Positions 48,148 to 56,969 are shown, counted from the first letter of the stretch. The stretch: DNA of 64,000 bases from Paraburkholderia mimosarum LMG 23256 = NBRC 106338 (GCF_000739815.1 NZ_BBJJ01000017.1:103190-167189); one strand, 5' to 3'. Notes: generated by a model not told the origin, from the letters alone. Program-made: numbers and translations.

Positions 48148-51093
48148 ATGTCCGACACGCTCATGAATCAGGCCGGCGGTTGCGGTTCCGGCAATTGCGC
48201 CTGCAAATCGGCGGCAATGAACAAGGCAAACGCGCGCTCGCCCTTCGACGACACCGATTACGGCACGCCGCTGCGCCACGCCGATGTCGATGTCACGCTC
48301 GAAATCGACGGTCAAAGCGTCACGGTGCCCGCGGGCACCTCCGTGATGCGCGCCTCCATCGAGGCCGGCGTCAACGTGCCCAAGCTTTGCGCGACCGATT
48401 CGCTCGAACCGTTCGGTTCGTGCCGCCTGTGTCTCGTCGAAATCGAAGGCCGCCGCGGCTACCCCGCTTCGTGCACGACGCCCGTCGAAGCGGGCATGAA
48501 GGTGCGCACGCAGAGCGACCGCCTGCAGAAGCTGCGCCGCAACGTGATGGAGCTGTACATCTCCGATCACCCGCTCGACTGCCTCACCTGCCCCGCCAAC
48601 GGCGACTGCGAGCTGCAGGACATGGCGGGCGTCACCGGCCTGCGCGAAGTGCGCTACGGCTTTGACGGCGCGAATCACCTCAAGGACAAGAAGGACGAAT
48701 CGAACCCGTACTTCACCTACGACCCGTCGAAGTGCATCGTCTGCAATCGCTGCGTGCGCGCCTGCGAGGAAACGCAGGGCACGTTCGCGCTGACCATCGC
48801 CGGGCGCGGCTTCGAGTCGCGCGTCGCCGCGGGTGCGAACGAGCCGTTCATGGAGTCGGAGTGTGTGTCGTGCGGCGCGTGCGTGGCCGCCTGCCCGACC
48901 GCCACGCTGCAGGAAAAGACCGTCGTGATGCTGGGCCAGGCCGAGCACTCGGTCGTGACCACCTGCGCGTATTGCGGCGTGGGCTGCTCGTTCAAGGCCG
49001 AGATGAAGGGCAACGAAGTGGTGCGCATGGTGCCGCACAAGAACGGCCAGGCGAACGAAGGCCATGCCTGTGTGAAGGGCCGCTTCGCGTGGGGCTATGC
49101 CACGCACAAGGACCGCATCAAGAAGCCGATGATCCGCGCGAAGATCACCGATCCGTGGCGCGAAGTCAGCTGGGAAGAGGCGATCAACCACGCCGCGAGC
49201 GAGTTCCGCCGCATCCAGGCAAAGTATGGACGCGATTCGATCGGCGGCATCACGTCGTCGCGCTGCACGAACGAGGAAACGTATCTCGTGCAGAAGCTCG
49301 TGCGCGCCGCGTTCGGCAACAACAACGTCGACACCTGTGCACGCGTGTGCCACTCGCCCACGGGCTACGGCCTGAAGACGACGCTCGGCGAATCGGCGGG
49401 CACGCAAACCTTCGCCTCGGTCGACCACTCCGATGTGATCATGGTGATCGGCGCGAACCCCACCGACGGCCACCCCGTATTCGGCTCGCGCCTGAAGCGC
49501 CGCGTGCGCCAGGGCGCGAAGCTGATCGTCGTCGATCCGCGCCGCATCGACATCGTCGACACTGCGCACGTGAAGGCCGACCATCACCTGCAACTGCGCC
49601 CGGGCACCAACGTCGCGATGATCAACGCCATCGCGCACGTGATCGTCACCGAAGGGCTCGTCAATGAGTCGTTCGTCGCCGAGCGCTGCGAAACGCGCGC
49701 ATTCGAGCAATGGCGCGATTTCGTCGCGCTGCCGGAGAACTCGCCCGAGGCCATGGCCGAAGTGACCGGCGTGCCGGCCGAACAGGTGCGCGCCGCCGCG
49801 CGTCTCTACGCAAAGCAAGGCAACTCGGCGATCTATTACGGCCTCGGCGTGACCGAACACGCGCAAGGCTCGACCATGGTCATGGGCATCGCCAACCTCG
49901 CCATGGCCACGGGCAACATCGGCCGCGAAGGCGTGGGCGTGAATCCGCTGCGAGGCCAGAACAACGTGCAGGGTTCATGCGACATGGGCTCGTTCCCGCA
50001 CGAGCTGCCGGGCTATCGCCACGTGGGCGACTCCACGGTGCGCGGCCTTTTCGAGAGCGCCTGGAACGTCGCGCTGCAAAGCGAGCCCGGCCTGCGCATA
50101 CCCAACATGTTCGACGCAGCGCTCGACGGCTCCTTCATGGGCCTTTACTGCCAGGGCGAGGACATCGTCCAGTCGGATCCGAACACGCAGCACGTCGCCG
50201 CGGCGCTCTCGTCGATGGAATGCATCGTCGTGCAGGACATCTTCCTGAACGAGACGGCGAAGTACGCCCACGTGCTGCTGCCCGGCTCATCGTTCCTCGA
50301 AAAGGACGGCACGTTCACCAACGCCGAGCGCCGCATCTCGCGCGTGCGCAAGGTCATGCCGCCGATCGCCGGCTATGCGGACTGGGAAGCGACGATCCTG
50401 CTCTCGCGCGCGCTCGGCTACGAGATGGACTACACGCATCCGTCGCAGATCATGGACGAGATCGCGCGCCTCACGCCCACTTTCCACGGCGTCTCGTACA
50501 AGAAGCTCGACGAGATGGGCAGCATCCAGTGGCCGTGCAACGAAGCGGCGCCCGATGGAACGCCGATCATGCACATCGATGCGTTCGTGCGCGGCAAGGG
50601 CAAGTTCGTCATCACGAAGTTCATCGCCTCGCCGGAAAAGGTCACGCGCCGCTTCCCGCTGCTGCTCACGACGGGCCGCATCCTCTCGCAGTACAACGTG
50701 GGCGCGCAGACGCGCCGCACCGAGAACTCGCGCTGGCACGAGGAGGACCGCCTCGAGATCCATCCGGTGGATGCCGAAGACCGTGGCATTCGCGACGGCG
50801 ACTGGGTGGGCATCGAGTCGCGCGCCGGCAATACGGTGCTGCGCGCGAAGGTAAGCACGCGCATGCAGCCGGGCGTGGTCTACACGACGTTCCACTTCCC
50901 GGAATCGGGTGCGAACGTGATCACCACCGAAGCTTCGGATTGGGCCACGAACTGCCCCGAGTACAAGGTGACGGCCGTGCAGGTCAGCCACGTCCAGCAG
51001 CCGTCGGAATGGCAGCGCGAGTACTCGCGCTTCAACGCGACCCAGCTCGACCTGCTCCGCCAGCGCGAAGCGCTCACCACTTCGGGGAAATAA
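48148..51093 (+). CDS. fdsA: NAD-dependent formate dehydrogenase alpha (molybdenum) subunit
   Basis: 981 residues. It oxidises formate to CO2 at a bis-MGD molybdenum site. In order: a Cys-rich N-terminal head (GGCGSGNCACK, residues 11-21); a ferredoxin domain ([2Fe-2S], CATDSLEPFGSCRLC); a His-Cys cluster (HPLDCLTCPANGDC); two [4Fe-4S] motifs (CIVCNRCVRAC and CVSCGACVAACP); the catalytic-domain [4Fe-4S] (CAYCGVGC...); and the Mo ligand Cys in NNVDTCARVCHSPTGYG. There is no in-frame TGA, so no selenocysteine. The C-terminal MoPterin domain (LLTTGRILSQYNVGAQTRRT) is complete. 13 bp after fdsB with a GAGG ribosome site. Confidence 0.97.
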   Translation: MSDTLMNQAGGCGSGNCACKSAAMNKANARSPFDDTDYGTPLRHADVDVTLEIDGQSVTVPAGTSVMRASIEAGVNVPKLCATDSLEPFGSCRLCLVEIEGRRGYPASCTTPVEAGMKVRTQSDRLQKLRRNVMELYISDHPLDCLTCPANGDCELQDMAGVTGLREVRYGFDGANHLKDKKDESNPYFTYDPSKCIVCNRCVRACEETQGTFALTIAGRGFESRVAAGANEPFMESECVSCGACVAACPTATLQEKTVVMLGQAEHSVVTTCAYCGVGCSFKAEMKGNEVVRMVPHKNGQANEGHACVKGRFAWGYATHKDRIKKPMIRAKITDPWREVSWEEAINHAASEFRRIQAKYGRDSIGGITSSRCTNEETYLVQKLVRAAFGNNNVDTCARVCHSPTGYGLKTTLGESAGTQTFASVDHSDVIMVIGANPTDGHPVFGSRLKRRVRQGAKLIVVDPRRIDIVDTAHVKADHHLQLRPGTNVAMINAIAHVIVTEGLVNESFVAERCETRAFEQWRDFVALPENSPEAMAEVTGVPAEQVRAAARLYAKQGNSAIYYGLGVTEHAQGSTMVMGIANLAMATGNIGREGVGVNPLRGQNNVQGSCDMGSFPHELPGYRHVGDSTVRGLFESAWNVALQSEPGLRIPNMFDAALDGSFMGLYCQGEDIVQSDPNTQHVAAALSSMECIVVQDIFLNETAKYAHVLLPGSSFLEKDGTFTNAERRISRVRKVMPPIAGYADWEATILLSRALGYEMDYTHPSQIMDEIARLTPTFHGVSYKKLDEMGSIQWPCNEAAPDGTPIMHIDAFVRGKGKFVITKFIASPEKVTRRFPLLLTTGRILSQYNVGAQTRRTENSRWHEEDRLEIHPVDAEDRGIRDGDWVGIESRAGNTVLRAKVSTRMQPGVVYTTFHFPESGANVITTEASDWATNCPEYKVTAVQVSHVQQPSEWQREYSRFNATQLDLLRQREALTTSGK

Positions 51094-51097
51094 GGCG

Positions 51098-51337
51098 ATG
51101 AAAGCAGATCACCTGATCGACATGGCGAACCAGATCGGCATGTTCTTCGAATCGCTGCCCGATCGCGAAGAGGCGCTCACGGGCATCGCGGAGCACATCC
51201 GCAAGTTCTGGGAGCCGCGCATGCGCCGCACGCTGCTCGCGGCGCTCGACAGCGAGGGAAAGGACGCGGGCTTCACCCAGATCGTGTTCGAGGCGCTCAC
51301 GAAATATCGCGAGACCTTGATGCCCGTGGCAGCCTGA
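51098..51337 (+). CDS. fdsD: Formate dehydrogenase delta subunit
   Basis: 79 residues: MKADHLIDMANQIGMFFESLPDREEALTGIAEHIRKFWEPRMRR... is the FdsD/delta family, needed for activity in related enzymes by an unclear assembly role. Begins 5 bp after the fdsA stop, so it is tightly coupled. In C. necator fdsC (an FdhD-like sulfur transferase) lies between fdsA and fdsD; here the two are adjacent and fdsC is missing from the operon. Confidence 0.94.
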   Translation: MKADHLIDMANQIGMFFESLPDREEALTGIAEHIRKFWEPRMRRTLLAALDSEGKDAGFTQIVFEALTKYRETLMPVAA

Positions 51338-51345
51338 GCAAGACA

Positions 51346-51379
51346 CGCCGGGCCTGCCCATCCGGTCGCGGGCCCGGCG
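51346..51379. terminator. Weak hairpin between fdsD and the monooxygenase gene
   Basis: 9-bp inverted repeat CGCCGGGCC/GGCCCGGCG (51346-51354 and 51371-51379) with a 16-base spacer and no T run. It lies between two convergent genes. It may help termination, but it is not a classical rho-independent site. Confidence 0.35.
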
Positions 51380-51398
51380 CCGCACGTTCGAACGACAT

Positions 51399-53087
51399 TC
51401 AGAGCGGCGGAGGCTGAACGAGGCCCGGTGCCGCGTACCATGTCTCACAGTGGCGCAGCAACGCATTGAGGTCCGAGACCGGGCGCCCCCGCGCACCGAT
51501 ATAGCCATCGGGACGCACGAGGTAGAACGCGGGCCGCGTGCGCCCGTACGATTCGTCTAGCGAGGGCGCCCCTTCGCCCGCCAACGGTGTCTCGCCGTTG
51601 GCGAGATCGGCGATCCACCAGACCCGCAGCGCCTGCGGAAAGAGCCGCTCGACAGCCTGGGCGAAACGCTCGAGCGTCGCGCCCACGTCTGCGCCGTTGT
51701 TCGTCGAAGCCGCATCGGCATCGCCCTCCACCAGCAGGAACAACGAGAAGCACGCCGGGTCGTGCAGATCGAAAATGCGCCCCTTATCGGGCGCCTTGCC
51801 CAGTGGACCGTCCACCACCCGCACGAAGGCGTCCGGGGCGCGTTCGCCGGCGCGCGGGCCACCGTCCAGCACGCGCTCGAGCGTGAGCGGGCTGCGGCGA
51901 TACTGGATCGACAGCTCGCTCACCGCCTGGCGCGCGGCGTCGCGCAGCGGCCCCAGCGCGACGAGCGCCGGCATCACGCGCTCGCGCAGCAGCTTGAGCG
52001 GTCCGTGATCGGCTTCGACCAGCTGCGTCATGAAGCTCGTTTGCTGGAGCACGAGGCGCTCGATGGGATAGCGCTCGGCGTGATAGGTGTCGAGCAGGCG
52101 CTCGGGCCCGCCGCCCGCATGCACGCGCGCGATCTTCCAGCCCAGATTGAAGGCCTCCTGGATGCCCGTATTCATGCCCTGTGCGCCCGCGGGGCTGTGG
52201 ACATGCGCGGCATCGCCGGCAAAAAAGGTGCGCTCGACGCGCAGTTGCCGAACCATCCGGCTGTTCACGCTGAAGTACGACGCCCAGCTCATGTCCGAGA
52301 CGGAAACAGGATGATGCATGCGCTGCAGGACGATCTCGCGGCACTCTTCCAGCGTGGGCACGGGAATCGTGCCTTCGGGCGCGGCAGGCAGCATTGCCTT
52401 GTGGTCGGCGATCAGGCGGTAGCGGCCATGGCCGAACGGAAAAAGCGCAGCGAGACCCTCGCCCGAGGCGAAAACGTGAAACTCGTCGTCGGACCATGGC
52501 GTGCTCGCGCTCAGGTCGGCGAGCAGGAACGATTGCGCCATCGTCTCGCCGTCGAACTTCATGTCGAGCCGGTGGCGCACGGTGCTATGGGCGCCGTCGG
52601 CGGCGATCACCCAGGCGCAGCGCAGCGATTCGACGCGCCCGTCAGGGCGGCGCACTTCCGCGCTCACACCGGCCGAACCTTGGCTGAATTCGAGCAGTTC
52701 GGAGCCGCGCTCGATTTCCACGCCGAGCGTCGCGAGATGTTCGGTGAGAATGCGCTCGGTGACCGTTTGGTCGATGAAGAGCAGATAGGGATAACGCGTG
52801 AACAGCGGGTCGAAGTCGAGCCGCGCGCGGCGCTGGCCGTTCGAGTAGAGGTTCGCGATGTGCGCGCGATGACCGAGTTCGAGAAAGGGCTCGACGATGC
52901 GGTGCTGCTCGAACAGTTCGAGCGTGCGCGCCTGAATGCCAATCGCCCTCGAATGGCGGCCTGGCTGCGGCGCGCGATCGATCAGCCTGACCGGAATACG
53001 CGCGCGCGCAAGGCTCATCGCGGCGGCGAGCCCGGTGGGTCCCGCACCCACGATGAGCACGGGCGCGAGAGAAGAAGCCACGGCCAT
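51399..53087 (-). CDS. FAD-dependent aromatic-ring monooxygenase (PheA/TfdB type)
   Basis: 562 residues. NADPH and FAD-dependent hydroxylase family. The FAD motif GAGPTGLAAAMSLARARIPVRLIDR is at the N-terminus; the DG motif is CAWVIAADGAHSTVRHRL (near residue 165); the GD motif is TFFAGDAAHVHSPAGAQGMNTGIQEAFNLGWKIA (near residue 285). The C-terminal thioredoxin-like domain ends in FYLVRPDGYIGARGRPV. The substrate (a phenol or polyketide-like ring) is unknown; no degradation genes lie next to it. Convergent with the fds operon. Confidence 0.92.
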   Translation of the reverse strand: MAVASSLAPVLIVGAGPTGLAAAMSLARARIPVRLIDRAPQPGRHSRAIGIQARTLELFEQHRIVEPFLELGHRAHIANLYSNGQRRARLDFDPLFTRYPYLLFIDQTVTERILTEHLATLGVEIERGSELLEFSQGSAGVSAEVRRPDGRVESLRCAWVIAADGAHSTVRHRLDMKFDGETMAQSFLLADLSASTPWSDDEFHVFASGEGLAALFPFGHGRYRLIADHKAMLPAAPEGTIPVPTLEECREIVLQRMHHPVSVSDMSWASYFSVNSRMVRQLRVERTFFAGDAAHVHSPAGAQGMNTGIQEAFNLGWKIARVHAGGGPERLLDTYHAERYPIERLVLQQTSFMTQLVEADHGPLKLLRERVMPALVALGPLRDAARQAVSELSIQYRRSPLTLERVLDGGPRAGERAPDAFVRVVDGPLGKAPDKGRIFDLHDPACFSLFLLVEGDADAASTNNGADVGATLERFAQAVERLFPQALRVWWIADLANGETPLAGEGAPSLDESYGRTRPAFYLVRPDGYIGARGRPVSDLNALLRHCETWYAAPGLVQPPPL

Positions 53088-53182
53088 GCAGAACCTCCAT
53101 GCGCTCGGTACCGCGTAGTGTATCGCCCGCGCCCCGACCGGTCGCGCGGCAGCGCATCAAATGCAGCGCGACTTGCCGCGCT

Positions 53183-54364
53183 TCAGCGTGAATGCGAATG
53201 CCCGTGTGCCTGCGTGCGCCCCTCTGCGCCGCCTGGCGACTCGAGCGCGCAGCGATGCTCGCTCGTGCCGAGATCCACCTGCAGCGTCGCGTGCCGCATT
53301 CCAAAGCGCGTGTTGAGCGATTCGACGATACGGTCGAGCGCGGCGTCACCGGGATGTCCCGCCGGCATCACGAGATGCGCGGTGAGTGCGCAACCCGTGG
53401 TGGAGAGCGCCCAGACGTGCAGGTCATGCACATCGATCACGCCCTCCTGCTGCGCGAGGAATGCCCGCACGCGCACGATGTCGACGTTGCCTGGCACCGC
53501 GGCGAGGGCGAGGCGCACCGACTCGCGCAGCAGCCCCCAGGTGCCGTACACGATCACCAGCACGACGGCGATGGACATGAGCGGATCGATCCAGTTCCAG
53601 CCGGTCGCGAGAATCACGAGACCGCTCACGGCCACGGCCGCGGAAACGGCCGCATCGGCGGCCATGTGCAGGAAAGCGCCGCGAATGTTCAGGTCGTCCT
53701 TTTGGCCACGCATGAAAAGCCATGCCGAAAACCCGTTGACCACCATGCCGACGGTCGCGACGACGAACACGTCGAAGCCCGCGACAGGCGCGGGATGAAA
53801 CAGGCGCCCAAGCGCTTGCGCGAGGATCGCGCCGCACGCGAGCAGCAACAGTGCGGCGTTGGCCAGCGAAGCGAGAATCGACGAGCTGCCGAAGCCGAAC
53901 GTGAAGCGCGCGGACGGGCGGCGCGTCGCGAGCCACGCGGCGCCCCAGGCGAGCAGCAGACCGAGCACGTCGGAGAGATTGTGGCCGGCGTCGGCCAGCA
54001 GCGCGGTGGAATGCGCCAGCAGGCCATAAGCCGTCTGAACGACGACGATGAGAACGTTCAGCGCAACGGCGATCGCGAACGCGCGGCCATGACCGGTGGC
54101 CGGCCCGTGATGATGGTGATGGTGATGGTGGCCGTGCCCGTGATCGTGCCCGTGCGGTGCCTGGGCGTCCTGCGCGCAGGCATCGTCGTGGTCGTGGTCG
54201 TGATTGTGATCGCGATGCTCACCCGGCTCGCCGTCTGGACGACGCGCATGCGCAGTCGTTGCATGCGGCGTCTGGCCGTGCGCCTCGTCGAACCACACCG
54301 GCGCGTGATCGTCCTCGCGCTCCTGCGCGCCCTTGAGGTCGTTCGCGCGATCAGCGGCCGTCAT
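53183..54364 (-). CDS. Cation diffusion facilitator (CDF) metal exporter, His-rich
   Basis: 393 residues. Six transmembrane segments between residues 90 and 290, then a C-terminal cytosolic CDF domain. The conserved HSTALLADAGHNLSDVLGLLLAW (TM2) and RGAFLHMAADAAVSAAVAVSG (TM5) hold the His/Asp zinc site. The N-terminal 85 residues are very rich in His and Asp (HDHGHGHHHHHHHHGP), a likely metal-buffering tail; the C-terminus also ends HGHSHSR. The start ATG 54364 overlaps the arsR stop (ATGA), so the regulator and exporter form one operon. Zinc is the likeliest metal, with cobalt, nickel or cadmium possible. Confidence 0.93.
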   Translation of the reverse strand: MTAADRANDLKGAQEREDDHAPVWFDEAHGQTPHATTAHARRPDGEPGEHRDHNHDHDHDDACAQDAQAPHGHDHGHGHHHHHHHHGPATGHGRAFAIAVALNVLIVVVQTAYGLLAHSTALLADAGHNLSDVLGLLLAWGAAWLATRRPSARFTFGFGSSSILASLANAALLLLACGAILAQALGRLFHPAPVAGFDVFVVATVGMVVNGFSAWLFMRGQKDDLNIRGAFLHMAADAAVSAAVAVSGLVILATGWNWIDPLMSIAVVLVIVYGTWGLLRESVRLALAAVPGNVDIVRVRAFLAQQEGVIDVHDLHVWALSTTGCALTAHLVMPAGHPGDAALDRIVESLNTRFGMRHATLQVDLGTSEHRCALESPGGAEGRTQAHGHSHSR

Positions 54365-54681
54365 GCGCCCTCCTGCCATTGCGTGGAGGGCTCGGCCACG
54401 TGCTCCAGCATGCCGGCGAGCATTGCGCTGATATGCGCGTCCGCGGCCACATAGAACACCTGCTTGCCCTCTCGTTCCGCGCGCACGATGCGCGCTGCAC
54501 GCAATAACCGCAGATGGTGGCTCACGAGCGACGGCGACAAATCCAGCGCATCGGCGATCGCACCGACGGCGAGCCGCTCCTGCACACAGGCGAGAACGAT
54601 GCGCAGACGCGTGGCGTCGCCCAGCAGGCGAAAGAGGTCGGCGAGCGGCACTGCGCGCTCGTCGTCGGAAACTGGGGTCAT
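54361..54681 (-). CDS. ArsR/SmtB-family metal sensor with zinc-type alpha-5 site
   Basis: 106 residues from ATG 54681. Winged HTH: PLADLFRLLGDATRLRIVLACVQERLAVGAIADALDLSPSLVSHHLRLLRAARIVRAEREGKQVFYVAA. The C-terminal helix carries D81-x-H83-x10-H94-x2-E97, exactly the alpha-5 metal site of SmtB/CzrA zinc sensors; the alpha-3 Cys site of ArsR/CadC is absent. Longer frames (ATG at 54714) would begin inside the operator palindrome, so the shorter start is chosen. It represses itself and the CDF exporter by inference; metal binding would release it from the palindrome upstream. Confidence 0.92.
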   Translation of the reverse strand: MTPVSDDERAVPLADLFRLLGDATRLRIVLACVQERLAVGAIADALDLSPSLVSHHLRLLRAARIVRAEREGKQVFYVAADAHISAMLAGMLEHVAEPSTQWQEGA

Positions 54682-54694
54682 GATGACGTGCAAT

Positions 54695-54718
54695 ACATAT
54701 GAACAGATGTTCATATGT
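54695..54718 (-). promoter_or_regulatory. Palindromic operator of the arsR-CDF operon
   Basis: Perfect 11-bp inverted repeat ACATATGAACA-GA-TGTTCATATGT. The core TGAACA/TGTTCA with AT flanks is the pattern bound by SmtB/CzrA-type repressors. It lies 14 bp upstream of the chosen arsR start, where a repressor would block the promoter. Confidence 0.85.
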
Positions 54719-54832
54719 TAGTTCCACGACGGATCCTGGTCAAGTTCCCGTCAAACATCAGTCAACTTCGGGAGCGGATTCGCGACTGTGGGAAAATGCC
54801 GGCTTTGCGTCCCGAACGTTTGCTTTTCAGTC

Positions 54833-56782
54833 ATGGAACCCGTTTTTGTCCGCGCGTACGCCGCACATCGCGACGGCCGGCTGGCTGACGCCGAGCGCGG
54901 CTACCGCGCGACGCTCGCCGCCGATCCCGTGCACGTCGATGCGCTGCATCTGCTCGGCGTGCTGCGGCACCAGCAGGGCCAGCACGCCGAGGCTGCGGAT
55001 CTCGTGCGCCGCGCGGTCACCTTGCGCCCCGACGACGCTGCGCTCCAGCTGAACCTCGGCAACGCGCTGAAGGCGCTCGGCGAACTGGACGGCGCGATCG
55101 AACGCTTTCGCAACGCGCTCACGCTCGCGCCTGCCTTCGCGCTCGCGCACTACAACCTCGGCAACGCCTACGCTGCGATTGGGCGCCACGAGGACGCCAT
55201 GTACGCGTTCAGCCACGCCGTGCGCCTGCAGCCCGGGGACGCCTCCTCGCACAACAATCTCGGCAACGCGCTGCACGCGCTCGGCCGCCACAGCGAGGCC
55301 GCCGACTCGTTTCGCCGGGCGCTCAAGATCCGGCCCGGCCACGGCGGCGCGCACAACAACCTCGGCATGGCGCTCAATGCGCTTGGCGACAGCGCGGGCG
55401 CGCTCGATCACTTCCGCAAGGCGCTGAGCGTGCAGCCGCGCTTCGTGGCCGCGCACTTCAATCTCGCGAATACGCTCGATGCGACCGGCCAGCACAGCGA
55501 AGCCGTGGGCGCCTTCGAAACCGCACTCGCGCTGCAGCCCCGCTTCGTGCCTGCCCTGTTCGGGCTCGGCAACGCGCTCTCCGCGCTCGGCCGCCACGAC
55601 GAAGCGGTCGGGCCCTACGAACGAGCGATCGGCTTCGACCCGAAATTCGCCCTCGCGTGGCTCGCGCTCGGCAGCGCCCATCATGCGCAAGGCCGGCATG
55701 CGGCCGCACTGCGCGCCTTCGATCAGGCGCTGCGCGTGCGCCCCGATCTCGCCGCCGCGCATCTGAATCGCGCGCTCACGTGGCTGACCCTCGGCGACTT
55801 CCAGCGCGGACTGCCCGAGTACGAATGGCGGCTCGATCCCGCCGCCCGCGACGCAGCGCAAGCCAACGCGCCGCGCGGCGCAGGCTTTGCCTCGGCCCCG
55901 CCTGGGGCCATGCCGATGGCGTCGATCGGGCCGCGTACGATGGCAGGCGCACTGCCGCGCTGGCACGGCGAGCCTCTGAACGGCCGCACGATAGTCATCG
56001 AAGCCGAACAGGGTTTCGGCGACACGCTCCAGTTCGTTCGCTTTGTGCCCCTCGTTGCCGCAGCCGCGGCACGCGAAGGCAACGGGCGCGTCGTGCTGGA
56101 AGTGCAGCGCGCGCTCGTGCCGCTCATCGCGCCGGCAGCCCTTGCCTGGCGCGTCACGCTCATCGAACAGGGCGCGCCGCGCCCCGCCGCCGACCTGCAC
56201 TGCCCGCTGCTTTCCCTGCCGCTCGCCCTCGGCATGACCATCGACACGTTGCCCGCGCGCACGCCTTACCTCAACGCCAGCGCCGCCTACCGGCGCAAAT
56301 GGCGCGGCTCGCTGGGCGGCCAGGCGCGGCGCAAGATCGGCCTCGCGTGGTCGGGCCGCATCCAGAAGCACGAGAACCGCGCGATTGCACTATCCCTGCT
56401 CGAGCCGCTTTTCGCGCTCGACGGCATCGACTGGATCGTGCTGCAACCGGACCTGAGCGCGGCCGAACACGCGGCGCTCGACGCGCACCCGCGCGCGCGC
56501 TCGATCCATCGCCTCGGTGGCAAGTTCGAGGATTTTGCGGATACCGCGGCCGTGATCGAGCGTCTGGACGGCGTCGTGTCGATCGATACCTCGATCGCTC
56601 ACCTGGCGGCGGCGCTCGGCACGAAGCTATGGGTCATGCTGCCGTTCGCCGCGGATTGGCGCTGGTTCACTGGCACCGACGACAGCCCCTGGTATCCGTG
56701 CGCGCGGCTCGTACGCCAGCCGCGGCCGCGCGCATGGGCAGAAGTCGTCGAAACGGTCGCGAGCGAATTGCGCGAAGCATGA
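54833..56782 (+). CDS. TPR protein with glycosyltransferase (heptosyltransferase-like) C-terminus
   Basis: 649 residues. Residues 10-330 are nine or more tetratricopeptide repeats of 34 residues (for example NLGNALKALGELDGAIERFRNALTLAPAFALAHYNLGNAYAAIG). Residues about 370-640 resemble family-9 glycosyltransferases: WHGEPLNGRTIVIEAEQGFGDTLQFVRFVPL..., KIGLAWSGRIQKHENRAIALSLLEPLF, GKFEDFADTAAVIERLDGVVSIDTSIAHLAAALGTKLWVMLPFAADWRW. This architecture occurs in many proteobacteria, some in protein or flagellin glycosylation clusters; here it stands alone. Start ATG 54833 (MEPVFVRAYAAHRDG); an upstream GTG is possible. No signal peptide. Confidence 0.87.
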   Translation: MEPVFVRAYAAHRDGRLADAERGYRATLAADPVHVDALHLLGVLRHQQGQHAEAADLVRRAVTLRPDDAALQLNLGNALKALGELDGAIERFRNALTLAPAFALAHYNLGNAYAAIGRHEDAMYAFSHAVRLQPGDASSHNNLGNALHALGRHSEAADSFRRALKIRPGHGGAHNNLGMALNALGDSAGALDHFRKALSVQPRFVAAHFNLANTLDATGQHSEAVGAFETALALQPRFVPALFGLGNALSALGRHDEAVGPYERAIGFDPKFALAWLALGSAHHAQGRHAAALRAFDQALRVRPDLAAAHLNRALTWLTLGDFQRGLPEYEWRLDPAARDAAQANAPRGAGFASAPPGAMPMASIGPRTMAGALPRWHGEPLNGRTIVIEAEQGFGDTLQFVRFVPLVAAAAAREGNGRVVLEVQRALVPLIAPAALAWRVTLIEQGAPRPAADLHCPLLSLPLALGMTIDTLPARTPYLNASAAYRRKWRGSLGGQARRKIGLAWSGRIQKHENRAIALSLLEPLFALDGIDWIVLQPDLSAAEHAALDAHPRARSIHRLGGKFEDFADTAAVIERLDGVVSIDTSIAHLAAALGTKLWVMLPFAADWRWFTGTDDSPWYPCARLVRQPRPRAWAEVVETVASELREA

Positions 56783-56807
56783 GCCCTACCGCGGTAGGGA
56801 GCGAAAC

Positions 56808-56846
56808 AAAAGCGGGGCGCCCGAGTGAACTCAGCGCCCCGTTTTC
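56808..56846. terminator. Bidirectional terminator after the TPR gene
   Basis: Stem CGGGGCGC/GCGCCCCG (56813-56820 and 56834-56841) flanked by A and T4 runs, with an inner small GAG/CTC stem. Points both ways; the reverse side would have closed a minus-strand gene now reduced to a remnant. Confidence 0.83.
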
Positions 56847-56888
56847 ATTGATCGCGCCGGGCGGGCGATTCGATGATCAAGCCGCCTT

Positions 56889-56969
56889 TTACTGATCACG
56901 CGCTTCGGGCGTGCGATAGAGCACGAGCGTCGCGATGAGGCCGCACGTCGGCGGTTTCTTCCCTTTAAA
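56889..56969 (-). pseudogene. Possible 3' remnant of a minus-strand gene
   Basis: A minus-strand frame of 26 codons ends in TAA at 56889: ...KKPPTCGLIATLVLYRTPEARDQ. It reads like the last helix and charged tail of a membrane protein, such as a transporter of the MFS type. A stop codon lies immediately before it (56970-56972), and no larger gene continues upstream. It ends 43 bp before a bidirectional terminator, as a real gene end would. The rest appears to be deleted. The identity of the parent gene is a guess. Confidence 0.35.

Noticed and set aside
48109..49866. A minus-strand frame of 585 codons opposite fdsA
   Set aside because: Shadow of fdsA; composition dominated by Arg, Ala and His, no start context, no domain.
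48148..51093. Selenocysteine formate dehydrogenase
   Set aside because: There is no in-frame TGA; the Mo ligand position reads Cys in CARVCHSP.
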